From Streptomyces nanshensis (GTDB lineage Bacteria > Actinomycetota > Actinomycetes > Streptomycetales > Streptomycetaceae), in contig NZ_LJGW01000387.1 in NCBI RefSeq assembly GCF_001751255.1, forward strand, positions 18,248 through 63,468: DNA of 45,221 nucleotides, written 5' to 3'. The notes under the pieces were generated by a model. That model did no database searches and was not told where the DNA came from. It saw only the letters and a list, made by a program, of their open reading frames with translations. The position numbers and the translations under genes are program-made. The number at the start of each line of letters is the position of its first letter. Position 1 is the stretch's first letter. Shown in pieces: positions 33,773 to 41,687 of this stretch.

Positions 33773-34786
33773 CTAGAACGGCGCGATCTCTCCCGCGTAG
33801 ATGTCGTCGGGCTCGGGCATCACGACCTCCACCGGCGCACCATAGGCGTAGAACCACGTGGTCGACGCGACAGCGACTCCTTCTCGGCCGTCACCTTCAC
33901 CGCCCTCCTGACCCGCGGCGCCGGACCTCGTCCCGTCCGCACCGCTCGGCGCACCGCCCGCGAAGGTGAACCGGTGCCGAACCTTCCGGAGGCGCCCCTG
34001 CCCATCGATCTGCGCGTCAAACGGGACGGTTCGCTCGGAGAAACCACGGGCGGCCGCCTCCAGTTCACCCCGTCTGTGCTTCGAGGCCGCACGCGCCGCC
34101 GACGCCAGATCGACCGTGCCCCGGTAGCGCCGCACCGGTGTGCCGCCGGCCGTCCTCGCCGTGCCCTCGTACGTCACCTTCCGTGCGCCGCGCAGCAGTT
34201 GAGCGGCGCTCACCGGGTCCGTCGCACCGGCCGTGACCAGGTTGCCGTCGGCGAGGGACCCGGTCCCCACACGTACCCACTTGCCCCGCGGCACGCCCGC
34301 GCCCCGGTTGCTCATGCAGAGCGCGCCAGGGACGACGAGCTCCGTGACGGTACGGCGTTCGCCGGGGCGGGCACCCGAAGTGCCCTCCGGCAGCCGTACG
34401 TTGAGGCGGCCCCGGCCCGTGCGGTAGTCGAAGGCGCCGGCGCCCTGCACATCGATACGGGTGCCGCCGCTGACCGTCGAGACCGACGTACGGGTGCGTG
34501 ACGTGCCGTACCGGGGGAGCGCCGCAACGGCCTTGCGCAGCGCCTCACCGGGATCCGACGGCACGGAAGGGGACGGTCCGGAGCCCGTGGCCCCGGAGCC
34601 GGCAGCGGAACCGTGCGCCACCCGCGTCCCCGACGAGGACCGGGACGCCCCCGGGCCGCCGGACTCCTCGGGCGGACCGCCGTGGTCCGCCGCGGCGGCC
34701 CCTTCCCGTACACATCCCGTGGCCAGGAGCAGCACCGCGACGGCCGCGACCCCCATGTGTCCCGGCCCGTGCCTCCGCTGCGCCAT
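33773..34786 (-). CDS. Putative lipoprotein (LppX/LolA-like)
   Basis: A 337-residue protein from ATG 34786. The signal peptide VAAVAVLLLATGC gives a lipobox with C25. A Gly/Ser/Pro-rich linker (about 27-80) precedes a beta-rich domain with GTRIDVQGAGAFDYRTGRGRLNVRL, VTYEGTARTAGGTPVRRYRGTVDL and the final PVEVVMPEPDDI. This layout resembles actinobacterial LppX/LprG or LolA-like carriers that hold lipids near the outer face of the membrane. Function is unproven. A long in-frame extension upstream lacks family character. It is divergent from the small protein at 34884. Confidence 0.8.
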   Translation of the reverse strand: MAQRRHGPGHMGVAAVAVLLLATGCVREGAAAADHGGPPEESGGPGASRSSSGTRVAHGSAAGSGATGSGPSPSVPSDPGEALRKAVAALPRYGTSRTRTSVSTVSGGTRIDVQGAGAFDYRTGRGRLNVRLPEGTSGARPGERRTVTELVVPGALCMSNRGAGVPRGKWVRVGTGSLADGNLVTAGATDPVSAAQLLRGARKVTYEGTARTAGGTPVRRYRGTVDLASAARAASKHRRGELEAAARGFSERTVPFDAQIDGQGRLRKVRHRFTFAGGAPSGADGTRSGAAGQEGGEGDGREGVAVASTTWFYAYGAPVEVVMPEPDDIYAGEIAPF

Positions 34787-34883
34787 CGTCCGCCGGCCCC
34801 CAACCTGCGTTCCTGTCCCGGGGTTTCGCTCCCTTAACGACGGGCCCGGCCCGGCCGTCACGCGGCGGGGATACGGTGACCGG

Positions 34884-35096
34884 GTGCGAGAGCGAACCGG
34901 GCGCGAGGGCGGCCCCGAACAGGGGGAGCACCGCGTATCGACGGGCGAGAGCGGTGCGTTCAGCTATGCGCGCTGCGTCTGCGGCTGGCGGGGCCCGGCG
35001 CGGAGGGCACGGGAGTCGGCGCGTGCCGACGGGAACGCACATCTGGCGCGGCAGGACGGGAACGACGGGGCGGGCACGGCCGGGCCGTCGCACTGA
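34884..35096 (+). CDS. Small Cys-containing actinomycete protein
   Basis: A 70-residue frame from GTG 34884. The core FSYARCVCGWRGPARRARESARADGNAH carries a CxC-GW motif resembling half of a zinc ribbon, which recurs in small Streptomyces hypothetical proteins. The remainder is charged and flexible. The ribosome binding site is weak. It is divergent from the lipoprotein gene. The CVCGWRGP block argues against it being random, but no function is assigned. Confidence 0.6.
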   Translation: MRERTGREGGPEQGEHRVSTGESGAFSYARCVCGWRGPARRARESARADGNAHLARQDGNDGAGTAGPSH

Positions 35097-35196
35097 GGTC
35101 GGTCAGGCGGCCGACGCGATTCGCAGGGCAAGCCCGACTCCCGTGCGGCGCTGCCGAGTTGAGCCCGCGCCGCCCGCCGACGCCCCTCAGACCCGC

Positions 35197-35958
35197 CTAC
35201 GCCGCCAGATCGCGTTCGCCGCGGCCGCTGCGTCCGCGCCGCCGCGGCTGCACTCCGGAGTCGCCGGCCGGCTCGGGCCCCGCTTCCTCCCGCAGCGCCG
35301 AGGTGACGTCCGTACGCCCCTCTCGCGCGGCGTGCACCCCGGGCCCGGCCCACACCAGTGCGCCCGTACGCGGCGCGGACTCAAGCCTCCGCACCAGCGG
35401 TGTCAGCCCCCACATCGCCACCGGGGCCAGCAGCAGCGCCACGGCGGCGCCGAGCGCGAGCCCGCCGATCACATCCGTCGGGTAGTGCACGCCCATGTAG
35501 ATACGGCTGGCGCCCGCGAGCACCGCGAGCAGGATGCCCAGCAGCCCGTACCGGCGGTGGACCATGAAGACGCCCACGGCCAGCGCCATGGCGAGCGTGG
35601 AGTGGTCGCTGACGAAGGAGTAGTCGTCCTTGCCCTGAACGAGCACCTCGAGGCCCTTGTGTTCGACGAAGGGACGCGGACGCCCGACGAACTCCCTGAT
35701 GGGGATGTTCAGCAGCAGCGCGACCCCGGCGGCCAGCGGAGCCCACAGCAGACCGGCGAAGCCGGCGACCGCCTCCTCGGAGGTCTCCTTGCGGCGCACC
35801 ACACGCCACCACGCGAGGGCTCCGAGCAGGACCAGCACGGCGACGATGCCGTACTCGCCGACGTACTCCATGGTGCGGTCGGCCCAGGTCGGGGCGGATT
35901 CGGCGAGTCCGTTGATCTCATAGAGCAGACCGACGTCCGGGTTGTCCCAAACTGCCAT
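35197..35958 (-). CDS. PAP2 family phosphatase (membrane)
   Basis: A 253-residue membrane protein from ATG 35958. Six hydrophobic segments bracket the three PAP2 motifs: REFVGRPRPF, SFVSDHST (in place of PSGH) and SRIYMGVHYPTD. The catalytic His residues are in the last two motifs, on the extracytoplasmic face. Members dephosphorylate lipid pyrophosphates such as undecaprenyl pyrophosphate. The C-terminal 60 residues are a hydrophilic Arg/Gly-rich tail. Recycling of the wall lipid carrier would fit the adjacent wall hydrolase gene. Confidence 0.92.
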   Translation of the reverse strand: MAVWDNPDVGLLYEINGLAESAPTWADRTMEYVGEYGIVAVLVLLGALAWWRVVRRKETSEEAVAGFAGLLWAPLAAGVALLLNIPIREFVGRPRPFVEHKGLEVLVQGKDDYSFVSDHSTLAMALAVGVFMVHRRYGLLGILLAVLAGASRIYMGVHYPTDVIGGLALGAAVALLLAPVAMWGLTPLVRRLESAPRTGALVWAGPGVHAAREGRTDVTSALREEAGPEPAGDSGVQPRRRGRSGRGERDLAA

Positions 35959-36365
35959 CGTGATGCTGACCTCACTCTGCTCTGCTACTCGGCCGCCTGC
36001 CGCTGTCGGCCCCCGTACCCCCGTACTTTCCGCTCCGTGGCCGTGTCTCCCGTGGCCCTGAACGCGGAATGGTCTTCCGCCGTCAATGGAACGTCAGTTG
36101 ACGCGCCGTCCGTTCCGGTCTTACCGAACGATCACCCGTACGTTATCGAAGGGTGACCGGTCTTCCCAGCTCAGGGGCCACCCCTCACGCACCGTCCCGC
36201 AATGATTACACGTTCCTGCACATCCTCTTCCCCGTTTCAACTCCCGCCACCCGCAGCACACTTGTCCGGCGGTGTGACGTGCCGTCACCCGAATCGGTTC
36301 ACGGCGGGGGCACCGGTGTGCGCTGATTCACGCGAGAGACGACCCGGGAATCCCCGGCGATCGGT
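35959..36365. other. Intergenic region with no gene seen
   Basis: About 400 bp between the PAP2 start and the end of the transglycosylase gene. It holds the PAP2 promoter region and the 3' end of the neighbour. It is less GC-rich near 36180-36260. I found no open frame with family character and no clear hairpin terminator. Confidence 0.5.
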
Positions 36366-37355
36366 TCACCCGTCGCCGGTCGGGCGCGTCGCCCCGAAGT
36401 AGTTGGGGGTGTCGATCGGGTCGAAGCGGATCGTGGCGCCGGTGTACGGCGCGTTGATCATGTGGCCGCCGCCGATGTAGATGCCCACATGGTCGATGGA
36501 GCGCGGGTTGCCCAGGTCGGAACCGAAGAACACCAGGTCGCCCGGGAGGAGTTCGTCGCGTCCCGGATGCGGACCGCTGTTCCACTGGTCGTTGGCGACG
36601 CGCGGCAGTCGGACGTCCACGCTCGCGTACGCCGCCTTCGTCAGGCCCGAGCAGTCGAAGCGCCCGTCGTCCTCCGCGGTGCCGTCGCCGCCCCACAGAT
36701 AGGGGGTGCCGAGCTTCTTCTGCGCGTAGTAGATGGCGCCCGCCGCGCGCTTGGACGGGTCGACGCGGCCCTTGGTGGAGGCGAAGCTCTGCTCCATCTT
36801 CCGGATCGTCGAGACGTAGTTCTTCGTCTCGCGGTACGGCGGCACACCGCCGTACTTGATCACCGCGTACGCGCCCGCGTTGTAGGCCGCGAGCATGTTC
36901 TCGCTCGGGTCGCCCGGAGCGTCCTTCACATACGAGGCGAGCTTGCAGTCGTAGCTGGCCGCCGAAGGGATGGCGTCCTTCGGGTCCCACACGTCGCGGT
37001 CGCCGTCGCCGTCCCCGTCGACGCCGTGCGCCGCCCATGTGCCCGGGATGAACTGGGCGATGCCCTGGGCCTGCGCCCCGCTCTGCGCGTCGGGCTTCCA
37101 GCCGCTCTCCTGGTAGAGCTGGGCCGCCAGCAGCGCCGGATTCAACGCCGGGCACAGCGCGCCCCACTTCTGCACCAGCCCCTGGTACGCGGCCGGCACG
37201 GCGCCCTTGGCCAGCCCCACGGCTCTGCCCCCGGCACCCAGATTGGCCGCCGCCACATACGTACCGACGACGAGGAGCGCCAGGAACCCGGCGAGCAGCC
37301 CTAACCCGCCGCCGACACCCAGCAGCCAGACCTTCCTACGTCCCGCACCACGCAT
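36366..37355 (-). CDS. Lytic transglycosylase-NlpC/P60 bifunctional wall hydrolase
   Basis: A 329-residue protein; ATG 37355 is preferred because GAGGGG lies five bases upstream (GTG 37361 is two codons earlier). One N-terminal membrane helix (about 10-37) anchors it. Residues 55-190 are an SLT domain with catalytic E83 in YQESGW, AQGIAQFIPGTW, a calcium-loop-like DGDGDGDRDVWDP and LAAYNAGAYAV. Residues 205-329 are NlpC/P60 with FDCSG (C235), DHVGIY (H289) and MINAP (N301 as third residue). This is the layout of VirB1-like hydrolases in Gram-positive conjugation systems (for example TcpG/CwlT types), fitting the secretion-like genes downstream. It is divergent from the small membrane protein gene. 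Confidence 0.93.
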   Translation of the reverse strand: MRGAGRRKVWLLGVGGGLGLLAGFLALLVVGTYVAAANLGAGGRAVGLAKGAVPAAYQGLVQKWGALCPALNPALLAAQLYQESGWKPDAQSGAQAQGIAQFIPGTWAAHGVDGDGDGDRDVWDPKDAIPSAASYDCKLASYVKDAPGDPSENMLAAYNAGAYAVIKYGGVPPYRETKNYVSTIRKMEQSFASTKGRVDPSKRAAGAIYYAQKKLGTPYLWGGDGTAEDDGRFDCSGLTKAAYASVDVRLPRVANDQWNSGPHPGRDELLPGDLVFFGSDLGNPRSIDHVGIYIGGGHMINAPYTGATIRFDPIDTPNYFGATRPTGDG

Positions 37356-37518
37356 CCGCACCCCTCAACCATCCCTCATGCGGGCGGGGTTGACTGCCCA
37401 TCCCGTCCGACTCATGACAGAATCCGAGTGGGCGCGCCGAACACGCCCGCCGTATCCTCACACCACCTTCATTCTCTGGGTGCACGTACAACTTCCGACA
37501 TGGGGCGGTGAGTTCACC

Positions 37519-37827
37519 ATGTTTCTGGCGGCCGACAAGGGCGACATCACCACCATCATCGGCGGAATCGCGCCTGACTGGGGCCCGTTCGGGTCTCTCG
37601 GCAACGAGGCCCGCGTGATGGTCGAGGTCGTGATGGCCGTCGCCATCCTCCTCTGCCTGGGCATCGCGATCTGGGGCGCAGCCAAGCAGCGCATCGGCGC
37701 CACGGCGCTGCGCGACACCTTCAGCGCCGAGCAGGGCAAGGGCCTCATCGTGGCGGGCCTGACCGGTGTCTTCATCATCGGCTCGCTCGGCACGCTCTTC
37801 ACGATCGTGTACGGAATGGCCGTCTGA
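37519..37827 (+). CDS. Small two-helix membrane protein of the secretion-like locus (possible VirB2-like)
   Basis: A 102-residue protein from ATG 37519. An N-terminal amphipathic part (FLAADKGDITTIIGGIAPDWGP) is followed by TM helix EVVMAVAILLCLGIAIWGA and a second, IVAGLTGVFIIGSLGTLFTIVYGM, joined by a basic loop AKQRIGATALRDTFSAEQGKG. Size and topology resemble VirB2/TrbC-type pilins or small membrane subunits of type IV secretion systems. Without sequence identity this is inference. It starts divergently from the transglycosylase gene, the two together opening the locus. Confidence 0.75.
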   Translation: MFLAADKGDITTIIGGIAPDWGPFGSLGNEARVMVEVVMAVAILLCLGIAIWGAAKQRIGATALRDTFSAEQGKGLIVAGLTGVFIIGSLGTLFTIVYGMAV

Positions 37828-37933
37828 CGGCCCGGCCCCGCGCCCCGTTCACGACCCCGAGCCTGTACTCCTTCCGGGCCGGTGAGCCGTCCGGTCCGGT
37901 TCCGGCACGTCCGCACACATCTCCTGGAGACGC

Positions 37934-38578
37934 ATGGACATCGTGAACCCCGCCCTCGACGACTATCTGCTCGCCCACGCCTCACCCGCGGACGACGTCC
38001 TGCGCGACCTCGTGGAGGAGACTCACCGCACAGCGCCCGGCACGACGATGCAGATCACGCACGACGAGGGCGAGTTCCTCACGATGCTCGTACGGCTCAC
38101 GGGCGCGTCCTCCGCCGTCGAGGTCGGCGTCTTCACCGGCTACTCCTCGATCTGCATCGCCCGCGGCCTGTCCGAGGGCGGGCGCCTGCTGGCGTGCGAC
38201 GTCTCCGAGGAGTGGACGTCCGTCGCCCGCCGCTACTGGGAGCGCGCCGGCCTGACCGACCGCATCGACCTGCGCCTCGCACCCGCGGACGAGACGCTGC
38301 GGGCGCTGCCCGCGGAGGAGTCCGTCGACTTCGCCTTCATCGACGCCGACAAGGTCGGATACCCCACGTACTACGAGGAGTTGGTCCCCCGCATGCGTCC
38401 GGGCGGACTGATCGTTCTGGACAACGTGCTGCGCGGCGGCCGCGTCGTCGACCCCGCGGCCCAGGACGATGCGGACCGCGCCATCCGCCAGATCAACGAC
38501 ACGATCACGGCGGACAGCCGCGTCCAGTCGGTGATGCTGCCCTTGCGCGACGGCGTGACGGTGGCCCGCAAGCGCTGA
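37934..38578 (+). CDS. O-methyltransferase (class I, SAM-dependent)
   Basis: A 214-residue protein from ATG 37934 with GGAG upstream. It belongs to the methyltransferase-3/catechol O-methyltransferase family: MQITHDEGEFLTMLVRLTGA, motif I AVEVGVFTGYSSICIARGL, acidic ACDVSEEW, FAFIDADKVGYPTYYEELVPRMRPGGLIVLDNVLRGG. The last block includes metal-binding D and N residues of the divalent-cation-dependent enzymes. The acceptor is unknown. It sits between secretion-type genes but no functional link is evident. Confidence 0.92.
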   Translation: MDIVNPALDDYLLAHASPADDVLRDLVEETHRTAPGTTMQITHDEGEFLTMLVRLTGASSAVEVGVFTGYSSICIARGLSEGGRLLACDVSEEWTSVARRYWERAGLTDRIDLRLAPADETLRALPAEESVDFAFIDADKVGYPTYYEELVPRMRPGGLIVLDNVLRGGRVVDPAAQDDADRAIRQINDTITADSRVQSVMLPLRDGVTVARKR

Positions 38579-38934
38579 GCGGGCGGGCGGAGTTGGGTAG
38601 GCGGGGCGGGACAGGGTGCCTGCTCCGGTCCCCGGTTCCGGTTCCGCTTCCCGTTGCGCATTCGATTCTGACCGGTTCCGAAGTGCCCGGCGGCGCACGG
38701 CTGTCGGGCTCCCGGCGGCGGCATCTCCCGTTCCGGCGGCCTGCGTTCGGCTCCGCGCTGGGCACCACTGCACTACGCAGCACGACGCGACACGGCGAAG
38801 ATATCCACACCCTGTGGATGACGCGGGCCCGGCGAGCCGTACGTTCCGGCTCAGAACCGCGCACATCATGGCAGACCCACCGCCCGGCACCGTCCGTACG
38901 CGACCGGACCGGACCGACTCAGACCCCGACCGGT
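38579..38934. other. Convergent intergenic region with inverted ATCCACA repeat
   Basis: About 356 bp between the convergent O-methyltransferase and YiaA-type genes. No gene is seen. ATCCACA (38803-38809) and TGTGGAT (38813-38819) form a perfect inverted repeat that looks like a pair of opposing DnaA-box-like elements. Confidence 0.5.
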
Positions 38935-39234
38935 TCAGACCCGGTTCGGATCGAACGGGTCCTGTTCGGTGAGGAGTTTGTCCACCCGCGCTCTGTCGAC
39001 CTTGCTTGTCATCTCGTCCACCTCCTGTCTGTCCCGTACGCACTTGGCGAGCGTGAACGCCGACGAGACCACGAAGACGAGCCCGAGCCCGAGGAAGCTG
39101 CGCTCCCACGCGCCGACCGGCAGCTTCGCGATGCCCACGAGCAGCGCCGTGAGGGAGAGCCCGAAGGCGATCGCCGACTGGACGAAGAAGGCCACGGTGG
39201 TGGGCCGTTGAACGGACGGTGTCGGTGAAGTCAT
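38935..39234 (-). CDS. YiaA/YiaB-type two-helix membrane protein
   Basis: A 99-residue protein from ATG 39234. The YiaAB two-helix domain is visible: TVAFFVQSAIAFGLSLTALLVGI, LPVGAWERSFLGLGLVFVVSSAFTLAKCVRDRQE, then a hydrophilic tail. Inner-membrane protein of unknown role. It is oriented opposite to the secretion-like genes on both sides and is probably not part of that system. Confidence 0.88.
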   Translation of the reverse strand: MTSPTPSVQRPTTVAFFVQSAIAFGLSLTALLVGIAKLPVGAWERSFLGLGLVFVVSSAFTLAKCVRDRQEVDEMTSKVDRARVDKLLTEQDPFDPNRV

Positions 39235-39410
39235 GGCAGCAGGGTGCCGCGCGCCACGGCGGCGCACATGAGTACAGCTACTCGGTTCCGGATGCCCCTG
39301 TACGCCCCCGCACGCGCCCCTGCGGCTCCTGTGACGCCTGCGATGCGGACGTGCCTCGTGAGACGCGTGGGGCGGCAGACGTACCGCATGGCAAGACGGT
39401 GCGCCGGCCG

Positions 39411-39419
39411 TTGTCCACA
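39411..39419 (+). other. DnaA-box match TTGTCCACA
   Basis: An exact match to the Streptomyces DnaA box TTGTCCACA in the gap before the VirB8-like gene. A single box is not an origin; oriC carries many clustered boxes. Confidence 0.5.
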
Positions 39420-39517
39420 GGCCCTCCGTACGGCCAGTGACACAGCTACCTTCGTTTGAGGAGACAATGCACTGACGACAGTTGACTGAGTATGAGGTTC
39501 GAGGGGGCGCGTCCGGG

Positions 39518-40375
39518 ATGAGCATCGGCGAGGGGTACGGCGAGCGCGACCGTACCGGAGACGAGGGCGCGGCCGGAGGCTTCGGCCGCGGCCCGTCCGG
39601 CCTCACCACGACCCGCACGCGGCTTCCGGGCAGCGAGGGCGGCGGCAGACCGCCGTCCCGCCCCGGACGCAGCGTCGTCACCGTGATCGGCGTCGTCGTG
39701 CTGCTGATCGCGGCGATCGCCTTCGCCAACCAGGGCGGCGACGGCGGTGACGACGACACCGCCGACGGCAAGGACGGCGCCGCGGCCCGGCCGACGGCCC
39801 CCACGGGTCAGAAGCCCGTCAAGGGCGGCAAGGGCGGCATCGCCTCCGGCTTCCCGCAGACCCGTCAGGGCGCGGAGAGCGCGGCGGCGAACTACGCGGT
39901 GGCGCTGGTCTCTTCGGACATCATCAAGCCGGACAAGCGTCCCGGTCTCGTCCAGCAGATCTTCGCGCCGGACAAGGCCGACAAGATGCGGTCCCGGATG
40001 GACAAGGCCTACTCGTCGAGCTTCCTGAAGAAGCTGGGACTGGACGCCGACGGCAACCCGGACGACGACATGACCTACATCTCGCGCACCACGCCGATCG
40101 GCACCAAGACGGCGAAGTTCGACAAGGACAAGGCCCAGTTGGACGTCTGGTGCACCGGCCTCTACGGCCTGGCGGGCCAGGGGTCGAAGAACCCGGTGAC
40201 GAGCGACTGGTTCACGATGCGGTTGGGACTGGAGTGGGTGAGCGGCGACTGGAAGGTCGCCGGCTTCCAGCAGAAGGACGGCCCGGCACCGGTCGAAGGT
40301 GACAACAGGGCCTCGGGAGCCGAGGAAATCGCAGACGCAGTGGGTCAGTACGGAGGCTTCACCTATGGCCGCTGA
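39518..40375 (+). CDS. VirB8/TcpC-like membrane protein (NTF2-like domain)
   Basis: A 285-residue protein; ATG 39518 is chosen (GAGGGGG ten bases upstream). A cytosolic Gly-rich start (1-48) precedes a single TM helix (VVTVIGVVVLLIAAIAFA, about 50-67). A disordered linker and an extracytoplasmic domain follow (about 110-285: ESAAANYAVALVSSDI, MDKAYSSSFLKKLG, LEWVSGDWKVAGFQQKDG). One TM plus an NTF2-like outer domain is the plan of VirB8/TcpC assembly factors. Similarity is at the fold-pattern level only. Its stop overlaps the next gene's start by 11 bases. Confidence 0.75.
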   Translation: MSIGEGYGERDRTGDEGAAGGFGRGPSGLTTTRTRLPGSEGGGRPPSRPGRSVVTVIGVVVLLIAAIAFANQGGDGGDDDTADGKDGAAARPTAPTGQKPVKGGKGGIASGFPQTRQGAESAAANYAVALVSSDIIKPDKRPGLVQQIFAPDKADKMRSRMDKAYSSSFLKKLGLDADGNPDDDMTYISRTTPIGTKTAKFDKDKAQLDVWCTGLYGLAGQGSKNPVTSDWFTMRLGLEWVSGDWKVAGFQQKDGPAPVEGDNRASGAEEIADAVGQYGGFTYGR

Positions 40376-41687
40376 AACGCGCCGCCGAGTCACGCTCGTC
40401 GCCACGGCCGCCGCGGGGCTGCAGACCTTGGGCCTGCTGCTGGCGAGCCGCGCCGCCGCCGACCCGAAGCCCGACGAGGACTGTGACCTCATCGTCGGTC
40501 CGGCCAAGGAGTACTGCGAGAAGGGCGACAAGGGCGGAGGCGGCGGCTCCGCCCCCGACCCCACCAGCACGCTCGACCCCCTCTCCTCCCTCGCCAAGGG
40601 CTGCGCCAAGGCCGCCTCCTGGACCGTCGACAAGCTCTCCGACCTCGTCAACAAGACGACGAACGTCGACTTCACCAACCCGGAGTTCCTCCGCCAGTAC
40701 GCGGTCGTCTTCGCCGCCTCCACGATCCTCACGCTCACGATCTGGCTCCTGGCCGTGGCCAAGCGCGCCATCCGCGGCGTGCCGTTCGTCGAGGCCATGA
40801 CCGAGGCGATCGGCTTCCTCTGGCTGACCGTCATCGCGTCCGCGTTCACGCCGCTGATCCTCTACACGGTCGTGTCGGCCACGGACGCCGTGACGGACGT
40901 CGTCGCGTCCGGCACCTCCGCCAAGACGGACAAGTTCTTCGGGACGTTCTCCGAAGCGCTCAAGAACGGCGACGACATCGGCGGCGGCCCGATCATGCTG
41001 ATCGTCGTCTCGCTCATCTCGGTGCTCGCCGCCGGCGTGCTCTATCTCGAACTCGTCATCAGGGCCGCCCTGTTGTACGTCGGAGCCCTGCTCGGCACGG
41101 CCGTCTACGCGGGCCTGGTCGACAAGAACATGTGGGGCCACGTCCGCCGCTGGGCCGGCATCATGATCGCCGTCATCCTCGTCAAACCCGTGATCGTGAT
41201 CGTCCTCGGACTGGCCGGAGCGCTCTCCTCCTCCGAGGGCCCGGACGCCTTCTCGGCGATCGTCTCCGGCCTCGCCATCATCTTCCTGGCGATCTTCGCC
41301 AGCGCCATGATCTACCGCTTCGTCCCCGGCTTCGGCGACGAGATCGTGGGCCACCGCAACGCCTCCCGCGACCCCGCGTCCCGCTCCGCCGCCGCGGTGG
41401 TCTCCTCGCCCGCCGCACTCGTACGGCAGGGCATCAACACCCACAGCGCCCGCGGCGGACAGGCCGGCGGAGGCGGGGGCGACGGTGGCGGAGGCCCCAA
41501 GCAGCAGCCCGCGGGCCAGGTCGCGGGCGGCGTCGCCGCCCACAGCAGCCGCGGCGGAGGCGGTGGCGGAGGCACCGAGTCCCGGCGCCCGCAGGCACCG
41601 CCCGCGCCCCGCACACACGACCGTTCCGCACCACCCCGCTCCACCGGAAACGGCGGCGGCAACCGCACCGGAGGTGATCGCAGGTGA
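40365..41687 (+). CDS. VirB6/TrbL-like polytopic membrane protein
   Basis: A 440-residue protein from ATG 40365 with GGAGG upstream. It has an N-terminal signal-like segment (cleaving near SRAAA), a Cys-containing linker, then five to six TM segments between about residues 110 and 330 (VVFAASTILTLTIWLLA, EAIGFLWLTVIASAFTPLILYTV, LIVVSLISVLAAGVLYLEL, IMIAVILVKPVIVIVLGL, IIFLAIFASAMIY). The motif WAGIMIAVILVKPVI matches VirB6/TrbL channel proteins of type IV secretion systems. The C-terminal 100 residues are a Gly/Ser/Gln-rich cytosolic tail. Start and stop overlap both neighbours, so this is one operon. Confidence 0.82.
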   Translation: MAAETRRRVTLVATAAAGLQTLGLLLASRAAADPKPDEDCDLIVGPAKEYCEKGDKGGGGGSAPDPTSTLDPLSSLAKGCAKAASWTVDKLSDLVNKTTNVDFTNPEFLRQYAVVFAASTILTLTIWLLAVAKRAIRGVPFVEAMTEAIGFLWLTVIASAFTPLILYTVVSATDAVTDVVASGTSAKTDKFFGTFSEALKNGDDIGGGPIMLIVVSLISVLAAGVLYLELVIRAALLYVGALLGTAVYAGLVDKNMWGHVRRWAGIMIAVILVKPVIVIVLGLAGALSSSEGPDAFSAIVSGLAIIFLAIFASAMIYRFVPGFGDEIVGHRNASRDPASRSAAAVVSSPAALVRQGINTHSARGGQAGGGGGDGGGGPKQQPAGQVAGGVAAHSSRGGGGGGGTESRRPQAPPAPRTHDRSAPPRSTGNGGGNRTGGDRR

